Below are positions 8,492 through 16,406 of a DNA stretch of 64,000 nucleotides, piece by piece. The position numbers and the translations under genes are program-made. The first letter of the stretch is position 1. Each line of letters begins with the position of its first letter. Source of the DNA: Streptomyces venezuelae (GTDB lineage Bacteria; Actinomycetota; Actinomycetes; Streptomycetales; Streptomycetaceae); the NCBI RefSeq assembly GCF_008642355.1, contig NZ_CP029193.1:6162001-6226000 (forward strand), in the 5' to 3' direction. The notes below the pieces were generated by a model that did not search any database, was not told where the DNA came from, and saw only the letters and a list, made by a program, of their open reading frames with translations.

Positions 8492-9976
8492 ATGCTGCTC
8501 ACCCCTCGGACCACGGCCTCGGGGCCGAAGGCCCTCCGCCCCCCTCGCGTCGCCGCCGCACTGATCACGGCGACCGTGTCCGCCGCCCTCCTCGCGGCGA
8601 GCGCGCCCTCGCCCGCCACCCCGCTCGGCATCGGCGACCGACTCTTCCCGCACCTGGGCAACCCCGGATACGACGTGCAGTCGTACGACATCGCCTTCAC
8701 CTACCGCGGTGACAACCGCAAGCCGCTGGACGCCGTCACCAAGATCGAGGCGAAGGCGACCGAAGCCCTGGACCGGGTGAATCTGGACTTCGCGCACGGC
8801 AAAGTGCGCTCCGTCGACATGGACGGCCGGCGCGCACGCTTCGAAAGCAGCGGTGAGGACCTGGTCGTCACGCCGACCGCGCCCGTCCGACGGGACGACA
8901 GGCTGCGGATCACCGTCCGCCACACCAGCGACCCCGTGTACGCGAAGGGCACCCAGGGAGGCTGGGTGCGCACCGACGACGGTCTTGCCATGGCCAACCA
9001 GGCCGACGCCGCCCACCTGGTCTTTCCCTGCAACGACCATCCGGCGGACAAGGCGGCGTTCACGTTCCGCGTCACCACCCCGAAGGGGTACACCGCCGTC
9101 GCCAACGGCCTCCCCGCCGGCGCGACGCGGCGCGGGGCCACCACCACGTGGGCGTACCGGCACCACCACCCCATGGCGACCGAGCTGGCGCAGGTGTCCA
9201 TCGGCCGCTCCACGGTGCTGCACCGCGAGGGGCCGCACGGCCTCCCCGTACGCGACGTGGTGCCCACGGCGGACCGCAAGGTCCTGGAGCCCTGGCTGAA
9301 CAAGACCCCGGCCCAGCTCGGCTGGATGGAGAAGAAGGTCGGTCGCTACCCCTTCGAGGTCTACGGTGTCCTGATCGCCCAGGCGAAGACCGGCTACGAA
9401 CTGGAGACGCAGACGCTCTCTCTCTTCGAGAGAGAGCTCTTCACCCGACCCGAGTTCCCCGAGTGGTACGTCGACTCGATCATGGTGCACGAGCTCGCGC
9501 ACCAGTGGTTCGGCGACAGCGTCAGCCCGAAGTCGTGGTCGGACCTCTGGCTCAACGAGGGCCACGCCACCTGGTACGAGGCCCTCTACGCCGAGGAGAA
9601 GGCGCACAAGCCCGTGGCCGACCGGATGCGGCAGGCCTACCGGCAGTCGGACAGCTGGCGCGCGGCCGGAGGGCCTCCGGCCAGGCCGAAGGCGCCCGCG
9701 CCCGGCAAGAAGATCAGCATCTTCCGCCCCGTCGTCTACGACGGCAGCGCCCTCGTGCTCTATGCCCTCCGCCAGGAGATCGGCCGACCGGCCTTCGAGC
9801 ACTTGGAGCGGAACTGGGCCCGCGTCCACCACGACGGCAACGCCGAGACCGCCGACTTCGTGCGGCTCGCCTCCCGCGTCGCCGGGCGTGACCTCACCGC
9901 CTTCTTCGACGGCTGGCTGTACGGAAAGAAGACGCCGCCGATGCCGGGGCATCCGGAGTGGAAGTCCGGGAAATAA
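8492..9976 (+). CDS. Secreted M1-family zinc metallopeptidase (aminopeptidase N-like)
   Basis: A 494-residue protein with an export signal (basic start, hydrophobic core around residues 22-38, Ala-Ser-Ala cut region). Then come an N-terminal beta domain (YDVQSYDIAFTYR onward) and a gluzincin catalytic domain with MVHELAHQWFGDSV and, 18 residues later, the zinc-ligand Glu in WLNEGHATWYE. The GAMEN-like substrate motif reads less typically (AQAKTGYELETQT). The protein lacks the large C-terminal ARM-repeat domain of full APN, like many small secreted actinobacterial M1 enzymes. Start is ATG 8492 (TTG 8486 also possible). No Shine-Dalgarno sequence is seen; GATAGC 8 bases upstream could be a -10 for a leaderless message. 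Confidence 0.9.
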   Translation: MLLTPRTTASGPKALRPPRVAAALITATVSAALLAASAPSPATPLGIGDRLFPHLGNPGYDVQSYDIAFTYRGDNRKPLDAVTKIEAKATEALDRVNLDFAHGKVRSVDMDGRRARFESSGEDLVVTPTAPVRRDDRLRITVRHTSDPVYAKGTQGGWVRTDDGLAMANQADAAHLVFPCNDHPADKAAFTFRVTTPKGYTAVANGLPAGATRRGATTTWAYRHHHPMATELAQVSIGRSTVLHREGPHGLPVRDVVPTADRKVLEPWLNKTPAQLGWMEKKVGRYPFEVYGVLIAQAKTGYELETQTLSLFERELFTRPEFPEWYVDSIMVHELAHQWFGDSVSPKSWSDLWLNEGHATWYEALYAEEKAHKPVADRMRQAYRQSDSWRAAGGPPARPKAPAPGKKISIFRPVVYDGSALVLYALRQEIGRPAFEHLERNWARVHHDGNAETADFVRLASRVAGRDLTAFFDGWLYGKKTPPMPGHPEWKSGK

Positions 9977-10171
9977 CCCGGATGACGAGACGGGCCGTGT
10001 CGTGCAACCATCGTCAGGTCGACGGCACGGGCCCGTCAGGGACATCCCCTCGGGGACATCCCAGGGCACGATCGGCAGGTTCCGGGAATCTCCGGACCGC
10101 ATCGGGCGTTGTCGACTGTGACGGATCCCGCATCCGTCGCCTTCCCATCGACGGATCGACGTAAGGACCCA

Positions 10172-11662
10172 ATGACCTCCTCTTCTTCCCCTTCCCAGGA
10201 CGCACAGAGCTTCGCGCAGAACTACCCCGAAGGTCTTCGGGCCGATGCCCTGATGGAAGAGGACGTCGCCTGGAGCCACGAGATCGACGGAGAGCGGGAC
10301 GGCGAGCAGCTCGACCGCTCCGAGCGCGCGGCTCTGCGCCGCGTCGCCGGCCTCTCCACCGAGCTCGAGGACGTCACCGAAGTCGAGTACCGACAGCTCC
10401 GCCTGGAGCGCGTGGTGCTCGTCGGCGTATGGACCTCCGGCACGGTCCAGGATGCGGAGAACTCCCTCGCCGAGCTGGCCGCTCTCGCCGAGACGGCGGG
10501 CGCGCTCGTGCTCGACGGCGTCGTCCAGCGCCGCGACAAGCCCGACCCGGCGACGTACATCGGCTCCGGCAAGGCCCTGGAGCTGCGCGACATCGTGCTC
10601 GAAACCGGCGCCGACACCGTCGTCTGCGACGGTGAGCTGAGCCCCGGCCAGCTGATCCACCTCGAAGACGTCGTCAAGGTCAAGGTGGTCGACAGGACCG
10701 CCCTGATCCTCGACATCTTCGCCCAGCACGCCAAGTCCCGCGAGGGCAAGGCGCAGGTCGCCCTCGCGCAGATGCAGTACATGCTGCCGAGGCTGCGCGG
10801 CTGGGGCCAGTCGCTCTCCCGGCAGATGGGTGGCGGCGGCGGTGGCGGCATGGCCACCCGTGGCCCCGGTGAGACCAAGATCGAGACGGACCGGCGACGG
10901 ATCCGCGAGAAGATGGCGAAGATGCGCCGGGAGATCGCGGAGATGAAGACCGGCCGCGACATCAAGCGCCAGGAACGCAGGCGCAACAAGGTGCCCTCGG
11001 TCGCCATCGCCGGATACACGAACGCGGGCAAGTCCTCGCTGCTCAACCGCCTCACGGGCGCGGGCGTCCTGGTGGAGAACGCACTGTTCGCCACTCTGGA
11101 CCCCACCGTCCGCAGGGCCGAGACGCCGAGCGGCCGGATCTACACCCTGGCGGACACCGTCGGGTTCGTCCGGCACCTGCCGCACCACCTCGTCGAGGCG
11201 TTCCGCTCCACGATGGAAGAGGTCGGCGACTCCGACCTGATCCTGCATGTGGTGGACGGTTCGCACCCGGTGCCCGAGGAGCAGCTCGCCGCCGTTCGCG
11301 AGGTCATCCGTGATGTGGGCGCGACCGACGTGCCCGAGATCGTGGTGATCAACAAGGCGGACGCGGCGGACCCGCTGGTCCTCCAGCGCCTGCTGCGCAA
11401 CGAGAAGCACGCGATCGCGGTCTCCGCGCGGACCGGCGCCGGCATCGAGGAGCTGCTCGGGCTCATCGACACCGAGCTGCCGCGGCCCGAGGTCGAGATC
11501 GAGGCCCTCGTTCCGTACACGCACGGACAGCTCGTCTCGCGGGCGCACGCCGAGGGCGAGGTGCTCTCCGAGGAGCACACCGCCGACGGCACCCTGCTCA
11601 AGGCGCAGGTCCACGAGGAACTCGCCGCGGAGCTCGCTCCGTACGTGCTGGCCACGCACTGA
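10172..11662 (+). CDS. hflX: GTPase HflX
   Basis: Ribosome-associated GTPase that splits stalled or hibernating 70S ribosomes. The 496-residue product has the HflX N-terminal domain (VLVGVWTSGTVQDAENSLAEL, then DPATYIGSGKALEL), the Gly-rich linker MGGGGGGGMATRGPGETK before a long coiled-coil stretch, and a G domain with P-loop G281-YTNAGKS, switch II DTVGFVR and NKAD. Start ATG 10172 follows GTAAGGA. It is longer at the N-terminus than E. coli HflX, as usual for actinobacteria. The perfect hairpin at 11721-11755 ends the transcript. Confidence 0.95.
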   Translation: MTSSSSPSQDAQSFAQNYPEGLRADALMEEDVAWSHEIDGERDGEQLDRSERAALRRVAGLSTELEDVTEVEYRQLRLERVVLVGVWTSGTVQDAENSLAELAALAETAGALVLDGVVQRRDKPDPATYIGSGKALELRDIVLETGADTVVCDGELSPGQLIHLEDVVKVKVVDRTALILDIFAQHAKSREGKAQVALAQMQYMLPRLRGWGQSLSRQMGGGGGGGMATRGPGETKIETDRRRIREKMAKMRREIAEMKTGRDIKRQERRRNKVPSVAIAGYTNAGKSSLLNRLTGAGVLVENALFATLDPTVRRAETPSGRIYTLADTVGFVRHLPHHLVEAFRSTMEEVGDSDLILHVVDGSHPVPEEQLAAVREVIRDVGATDVPEIVVINKADAADPLVLQRLLRNEKHAIAVSARTGAGIEELLGLIDTELPRPEVEIEALVPYTHGQLVSRAHAEGEVLSEEHTADGTLLKAQVHEELAAELAPYVLATH

Positions 11663-11720
11663 ACCTCGGCGCGCCCCGCGCGGGCGCCCAGGTACGCGCA
11701 GACCAGGTGCGCGCATGAGT

Positions 11721-11755
11721 GAAGGCCCGCCCCCTCTCGCAGGGGGCGGGCCTTC
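11721..11755. terminator. Strong bidirectional hairpin between hflX and the protease gene
   Basis: Perfect 15-bp stem, GAAGGCCCGCCCCCT with its complement, 5-base loop CTCGC. It lies 58 bases after the hflX stop and 50 bases beyond the stop of the convergent protease gene. Confidence 0.9.
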
Positions 11756-11805
11756 GCCGTGTCAGTCCGGGCGCGCGCACATGAGGTCGCGCGGCCGGGA
11801 GGCGC

Positions 11806-13017
11806 TCACTGAGCGCCGTACTTCTTGCTCATCATGTCGTAGACCTGCTGGGCGCCGCGGCCCAGCTGCGGGCCCGCCAGCCAGGTGTTCTCGGCCGGGC
11901 CGATCGAGGTGTTCGACACGAGCGTGGTCTTGCCGTTCGCCACGCGGAACCAGCCGCCGCCGGACGAACCGCCCGTCATCGTGCAGCCGATGCGGTACAT
12001 CGTCGGCAGCGACGGCGACAGCGAGAGACGGCCCGGCCTGTCGACACACTTGTGCATGATCAGGCCGTTGTACGGGGGAGCGGCCGGGTAGCCCCAGGCG
12101 CCCATCGAGCTCACGCTCCGCGCGGCCGGGGTCGAGAAGTCGACGTCGAGCGCGTTGCCGACGGTCTCCTCGAGGGACTTGCCGCCCTGCTCCGGCTTGA
12201 CGTGCATGACGGCGTAGTCGTACGTCGCACCGGCGCCGCCCGTCGGGCCCCCGTCGTTGATCCACTCATTCGAGGTCGAGACCCAGTCGGCCCAGTACTG
12301 GCCGTAGGGGGCGATCTCCTGCGGAGCCGCGTTGCGCAGGTCGGTCTCGGACTTGCCCAGGTCGTTGTACGAGGGCACGAAGGCGATGTTGCGGTACCAG
12401 CCGCCCTCGGCGCCCGCGTGCACGCAGTGGCCCGCGGTCCACACGAGGTTGGACTTGCCGGGGTTGCGCGGGTCCTTCACCACGGTGCCCGAGCAGACCA
12501 TCGAACCCTTGGGGGAGTCGAAGAAGATCTTGCCGACCGGAGCGGCGTTCTCGTGGTACGGCGTCTTCTCCTGCTTGGCCTGGACCGGCGTCGGCGCCGG
12601 GTCGGTCGCGCCCTGATCGGCGACCGCGTCCTTCGCGGCGATCGTCTTGTTCGGGTCCTTCGCCTTCTTCATCCGCTCGGGCTTCCAGAGCCCTTCGATG
12701 ACCGGGTTGGCGAAGTCCTTGGCCTCCCGGACCCAGTCGTCCTTGTCCCAGTTCTTCCAGGCGCCGTTCTTCCAGTCGTCCAGGTCGATGCCCTTGTCCT
12801 TGAGCTTGTCGGCGAGGCCGTCGGGAAGCCTGACGTCGGAACCGGAGTCGGAGCCGTCGGCTCCCTGGGACGTGGTGGAGTCCGGCTTGTCGCTTGCCTT
12901 GTCGTCGCTGGGACCACAGGCGGTGGCGGTGAGCGCCAGAGTGGCCGCGAGCCCGGTGGCGGCGAGCGCCACCCGCCGTCCGCGGTTGCGCGCGAACGGC
13001 GCACGAGTGGAACGCAT
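11806..13017 (-). CDS. Trypsin-fold serine protease lipoprotein, copy 1
   Basis: A 403-residue predicted lipoprotein: basic start, hydrophobic h-region and lipobox LTATAC with Cys34, followed by a disordered Asp/Ser/Lys linker. A conserved Trp-rich segment (DDWKNGAWKNWDKDDW, about residues 80-95) comes next, then a chymotrypsin-like domain. The triad is visible: H197 in TAGHC, Asp in YDYAVMHV, Ser in GGSSGGGW. Length and layout match the second copy 182 bases away (13200-14429). Start ATG 13017 is chosen for the signal sequence. The Ser motif GSSGGG (not GDSGG) is typical of the V8/glutamyl-endopeptidase-like trypsin branch. The substrate is unknown; it is probably anchored outside the membrane. 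Confidence 0.88.
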   Translation of the reverse strand: MRSTRAPFARNRGRRVALAATGLAATLALTATACGPSDDKASDKPDSTTSQGADGSDSGSDVRLPDGLADKLKDKGIDLDDWKNGAWKNWDKDDWVREAKDFANPVIEGLWKPERMKKAKDPNKTIAAKDAVADQGATDPAPTPVQAKQEKTPYHENAAPVGKIFFDSPKGSMVCSGTVVKDPRNPGKSNLVWTAGHCVHAGAEGGWYRNIAFVPSYNDLGKSETDLRNAAPQEIAPYGQYWADWVSTSNEWINDGGPTGGAGATYDYAVMHVKPEQGGKSLEETVGNALDVDFSTPAARSVSSMGAWGYPAAPPYNGLIMHKCVDRPGRLSLSPSLPTMYRIGCTMTGGSSGGGWFRVANGKTTLVSNTSIGPAENTWLAGPQLGRGAQQVYDMMSKKYGAQ

Positions 13018-13109
13018 GGTGCTGTTACCCCCGATGGAACGAAAATCTGCCATGTGCGTGTCATGTCTGTCGGCGCGGCTCCCCACGCCGGACGTCGATG
13101 CGACACCCC

Positions 13110-13140
13110 ACTATGCCCGTGGGGTTGGGTACGAACGGCG
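13110..13140 (-). promoter_or_regulatory. Promoter-like element shared by both protease lipoprotein genes
   Basis: On the minus strand GGGCATAGTG occurs about 100 bases upstream of copy 1. A near match, CCGGCATAGTG, lies at the equivalent place upstream of copy 2 (14575-14600). CATAGT would be a plausible -10. The shared block suggests co-regulation after duplication. No known operator recognised. Confidence 0.4.
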
Positions 13141-13199
13141 GCGGGGGCGTGAAGGTTTCCGGCGCCCCGCCGCCGTACAGGAATCCCTGTGGGAACGAA

Positions 13200-14429
13200 C
13201 TACTTGTCGGCGAACTTCTTGCTCACCGCGCTGTAGATGCCCTTGGCTTCCTTGCCGAGGCGCGGACCGGCCAGCCAACCCGCCGTCACCGGACCGATGG
13301 AGGTGTTCGACACGAGCGCGGGCTTGCCGTCCTGGCCCTTGGTGACCCAGCCGCCGCCGGACGACCCGCCGGTCATGGTGCAGCCGACGCGGTACATGGT
13401 CGGGTCGGGCTTCGTCAGCGAGAGACGGCCCGGCTTGTCGGCGCACTGGAACATCTTCTGGCCGTCGAACGGCGGCGCCGCCGGGTATCCCGTCGCCGTC
13501 ATCGTGTCGATCTGCGGAACGGCCGGGGCGTTGAAGTCCACCGGGAGCGCCGAACCGACCGTCTCCTCGAGCGACTTGCCCTCGCTGCCCTTCTCCGGCT
13601 TCACGTGGATGACCGCGAAGTCGTACGGCGCGCCCGCGCCGCCGGTCGGACCGCCCTGCTCGATCCACTGGTCGGAGGTCTGCGCCCAGTCACCCCACCA
13701 GACGCCGTACGGAGCGACCTCTTCCTTCGGAGCGTTCTGCAGCTCCGCGACCGACTTGCCGCTGTTGTTGTACGACGGCACGAAGACCATGTTGCGGTAC
13801 CAGCCGCCCTTGGCGCCCGCGTGCACGCAGTGGCCCGCGGTCCACACCATGTTGGACTTGCCCGGGTGGGCGGGGTCCTTCACGACGGTCGCGGAGCAGA
13901 CCATCGAACCCTCGGGGCCGTCGAAGAAGAGCTTGCCCGACTCGGCGACCTGGTCGTGGTACGGCGCCTTCACGGCGGCTGCCTCCACGGGCTTGGGGGT
14001 CGGGTCGGTGACGCCCTGGTCACCGGAGATGTCGTTCTCGTCGACGCCCCGGTCGGGGTTCTTGTCGGCGTCCCGCATCCGGTCCGGGTCCCACAGGTCC
14101 TCGATGATCGGGTTGACGAAGTCGCCGGCCTCGCGCAGCCAGTCGTCCTTGTTCCAGTTCTTCCAGGCGCCGTTCTTCCATTCGTCCAGGTCGATCCCGT
14201 TCTCCTTGAGCTTGTCCTTCCAGGCGTCCGGGATCTGGATCTTGTCGTCACCGTTGCTGTCGCCGGGCTGGGCCGAGGACGAGTCACCGGCGGCGTTGTC
14301 CTCGCTGGGACCGCAGGCCGTGGCGGTCAGTACGAGCGCCGCGCCGAGCGCCACAGCCGCCACAGAGGAAGTTCTGGAGCGCGTGCTCCTCCTACTGCGA
14401 ACAGCGAAGAGCGGACGTATGGGTCGCAT
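13200..14429 (-). CDS. Trypsin-fold serine protease lipoprotein, copy 2
   Basis: A 409-residue paralogue of the neighbouring gene with the same order: signal peptide with lipobox LTATAC (Cys39), an acidic linker, the Trp-rich segment DEWKNGAWKNWNKDDW, then the protease domain. The triad residues are His in TAGHC, Asp in YDFAVIHV and Ser in GGSSGGGW. Start ATG 14429 has AGGGGGAA upstream. Both genes read leftward in tandem, with copy 2 upstream. The 182-base gap contains its own promoter-like block for copy 1, so they need not be one transcript. Sequence divergence between the copies is substantial outside the motifs, pointing to an old duplication. Confidence 0.88.
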   Translation of the reverse strand: MRPIRPLFAVRSRRSTRSRTSSVAAVALGAALVLTATACGPSEDNAAGDSSSAQPGDSNGDDKIQIPDAWKDKLKENGIDLDEWKNGAWKNWNKDDWLREAGDFVNPIIEDLWDPDRMRDADKNPDRGVDENDISGDQGVTDPTPKPVEAAAVKAPYHDQVAESGKLFFDGPEGSMVCSATVVKDPAHPGKSNMVWTAGHCVHAGAKGGWYRNMVFVPSYNNSGKSVAELQNAPKEEVAPYGVWWGDWAQTSDQWIEQGGPTGGAGAPYDFAVIHVKPEKGSEGKSLEETVGSALPVDFNAPAVPQIDTMTATGYPAAPPFDGQKMFQCADKPGRLSLTKPDPTMYRVGCTMTGGSSGGGWVTKGQDGKPALVSNTSIGPVTAGWLAGPRLGKEAKGIYSAVSKKFADK

Positions 14430-14808
14430 CGTGAGATTCCCCCTGGGCCTCGAAATTGTTCCAAAGTGCTGGACATCCGGGTACGGAGCACCCGTTGCCA
14501 CCGGTGCGGCACCCCTTCGCTCGATTTGCTCGGGTTTGCTCGGGGGAGCGGCGCCATCCGTGGCTGATGAACGGCCCCCACACTATGCCGGTGCCGTTGG
14601 GGACGGCCGACGGAAGGGCAACGGTTCCGTCACGGCAAGGATCTTCCCCTTGCCCGTGTTCCGCCGGGCCTCTCGTCGTTGGTACGTACGGGGGAATCGC
14701 CGCATGCGTTCATCCCCCTGCCCAACTCGCCTGCGCGTTCGCCCACATGACGCTCTCCGGACCGTCATCGGACGGCCGCATCCGTCCACAGCGGGAGGAC
14801 CAACAGTC
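14430..14808. other. Divergent intergenic region between protease copy 2 and the NIS siderophore operon
   Basis: 379 bases without a gene. It holds the promoter-like CATAGTG block for the protease (minus strand), a short direct repeat (TTTGCTCGGG twice near 14525-14545) and the GGGAGG ribosome site of the aminotransferase. I searched by eye for the 19-bp iron box and for a Zur-type box and found neither, unlike the coelichelin promoters in the same window. Confidence 0.6.
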
Positions 14809-16302
14809 GTGGCCGTGACCGATCCTGCGCCCGCGGCGGCGTCCGCAGTGAATTCCGTGACGCAGCCCGTGACGCAACCGCTGCCGCACGCAGGGGCGCA
14901 GCCCGTGGCGGCTCCCGCGGCGCAGACCACAGCTCACGAAGGCATCCTGCGGCGCCAGGCCGCACGCGAATCGGCCGCCCGTACCTACGCGCGAGCCCTC
15001 CCGATCGTCCCGGTCCGGGCCCGCGGCCTGACGATCGAGGGCGCCGACGGCCGCCGCTACCTCGACTGCCTCTCCGGCGCAGGAACCCTCGCATTGGGCC
15101 ACAACCACCCCGTGGTGCTCGAAGCGATCAGGAAGGTCCTCGACTCCGGGGCCCCGCTGCACGTCCTCGATCTGGCCACACCGGTCAAGGACGCCTTCAC
15201 CACGGAACTGTTCCGCACGCTGCCGCCCGGCCTCGCGGACCGTGCGCGGATCCAGTTCTGCGGCCCGGCCGGGACGGACGCGGTGGAGGCGGCGCTGAAG
15301 CTCGTCCGTGCGGCCACCGGCCGCGACGGCCTGCTCGCCTTCACCGGCGCCTACCACGGCATGACCGCCGGGGCGCTCGAAGCATCCGGCGGCGCATCGA
15401 CCGTCCGGGTCGGACGCCTGCCCTACCCCCAGGACTACCGCTGCCCCTTCGGCCTCGGCGGCGCACGAGGCGCCGAACTGTCCGCCCGGTGGACGGAAAA
15501 CCTCCTCGACGACACCAAATCGGGCGTACCGTCCCCCGCCGGCATGATCCTCGAACCCGTCCAGGGAGAAGGCGGGGTCTACCCCGCACCCGACGCCTGG
15601 CTCCGCCGGATGCGCGAGATCACCGCCGCCCGCGGCATCCCGCTCATCGCGGACGAGGTGCAGACGGGCGTCGGCCGCACCGGCGCCTTCTGGGCCGTCG
15701 AGCACAGCGGCATCGTCCCGGACGTGATGGTGCTCTCCAAGGCGATCGGTGGCAGCCTCCCCCTGGCCGTCGTGGTCTACCGCGACGACCTCGACGTATG
15801 GCCCCCCGGCGCCCACGCGGGAACCTTCCGCGGCAACCAGCTCGCCATGGCCGCGGGTGCGGCGACCCTCGCGTACGTCCGTGAGAACGGCCTCGCCGAA
15901 CGCGCCGCCACCCTCGGCGCCCGCATGCTTGCCCAACTCCGCTCGCTGGCCGCGCACCACCCCTGCATCGGCGAGGTCCGCGGTCGGGGACTGATGATCG
16001 GCGTGGAACTGGTGGACCCGCACGCGAACGCCGAACCGGGTGCCGCATCCGCACAGCAGCACCTCGACGCACCCCTCGCCGACCTCGCCCCCACCGCGCA
16101 GCCCCGCCCCCCGGCGCCCGAACTCGCCGCCGCCGTGCAGCGGGAGTGTCTGCGCCGCGGCCTCATCGTCGAACTGGGCGGCCGCCACTCCAGCGTCGTA
16201 CGTCTCCTGCCTCCCCTCACCCTCACCGACGAACAGGCGACCGCGGTCCTCGACCGCCTCGCCGACGCGCTGGCCACCGCGGCGCACGCCCACCTCAGAT
16301 AG
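14809..16302 (+). CDS. Class III PLP aminotransferase, diaminobutyrate--2-oxoglutarate type (siderophore operon)
   Basis: The 497-residue product resembles RhbA/EctB-type enzymes that make L-2,4-diaminobutyrate from aspartate semialdehyde and glutamate. The N-terminal 45 residues are low-complexity (TQPVTQPLPHAG). The aminotransferase core then runs from LDCLSGAGTLALGHNHP, through CGPAGTDAVEAALKL and FTGAYHGMT, to IADEVQTGVGRTG and the PLP-lysine in LSKAIGGSLPLAVV. Start GTG 14809 has GGGAGG 10 bases upstream; GTG 14815 is an alternative. It is the first gene of a four-gene operon with two IucA/IucC synthetases and an acyltransferase, as in rhizobactin-type clusters, so it likely supplies the diamine building block. 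No diaminobutyrate decarboxylase gene follows. Confidence 0.9.
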   Translation: MAVTDPAPAAASAVNSVTQPVTQPLPHAGAQPVAAPAAQTTAHEGILRRQAARESAARTYARALPIVPVRARGLTIEGADGRRYLDCLSGAGTLALGHNHPVVLEAIRKVLDSGAPLHVLDLATPVKDAFTTELFRTLPPGLADRARIQFCGPAGTDAVEAALKLVRAATGRDGLLAFTGAYHGMTAGALEASGGASTVRVGRLPYPQDYRCPFGLGGARGAELSARWTENLLDDTKSGVPSPAGMILEPVQGEGGVYPAPDAWLRRMREITAARGIPLIADEVQTGVGRTGAFWAVEHSGIVPDVMVLSKAIGGSLPLAVVVYRDDLDVWPPGAHAGTFRGNQLAMAAGAATLAYVRENGLAERAATLGARMLAQLRSLAAHHPCIGEVRGRGLMIGVELVDPHANAEPGAASAQQHLDAPLADLAPTAQPRPPAPELAAAVQRECLRRGLIVELGGRHSSVVRLLPPLTLTDEQATAVLDRLADALATAAHAHLR

Positions 16303-16406
16303 CCGAGACGGGCCCGAGCGGCCGTCCCGGTGGACGTGATCCGCCGAGCACGTCCCGGGCCGCATCGCCACACGGAGACCCCGAACAACCCCACAAGGAA
16401 GCCCTC

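Noticed and set aside
13237..14808. 5' extension of the aminotransferase frame
   Set aside because: It is antisense to protease copy 2; the enzyme's homology and ribosome site start at 14809.
14430..14808. Possible iron box or Zur box in front of the NIS operon
   Set aside because: No stretch fits the 19-bp consensus well enough; a short direct repeat there is not a regulator site I know.
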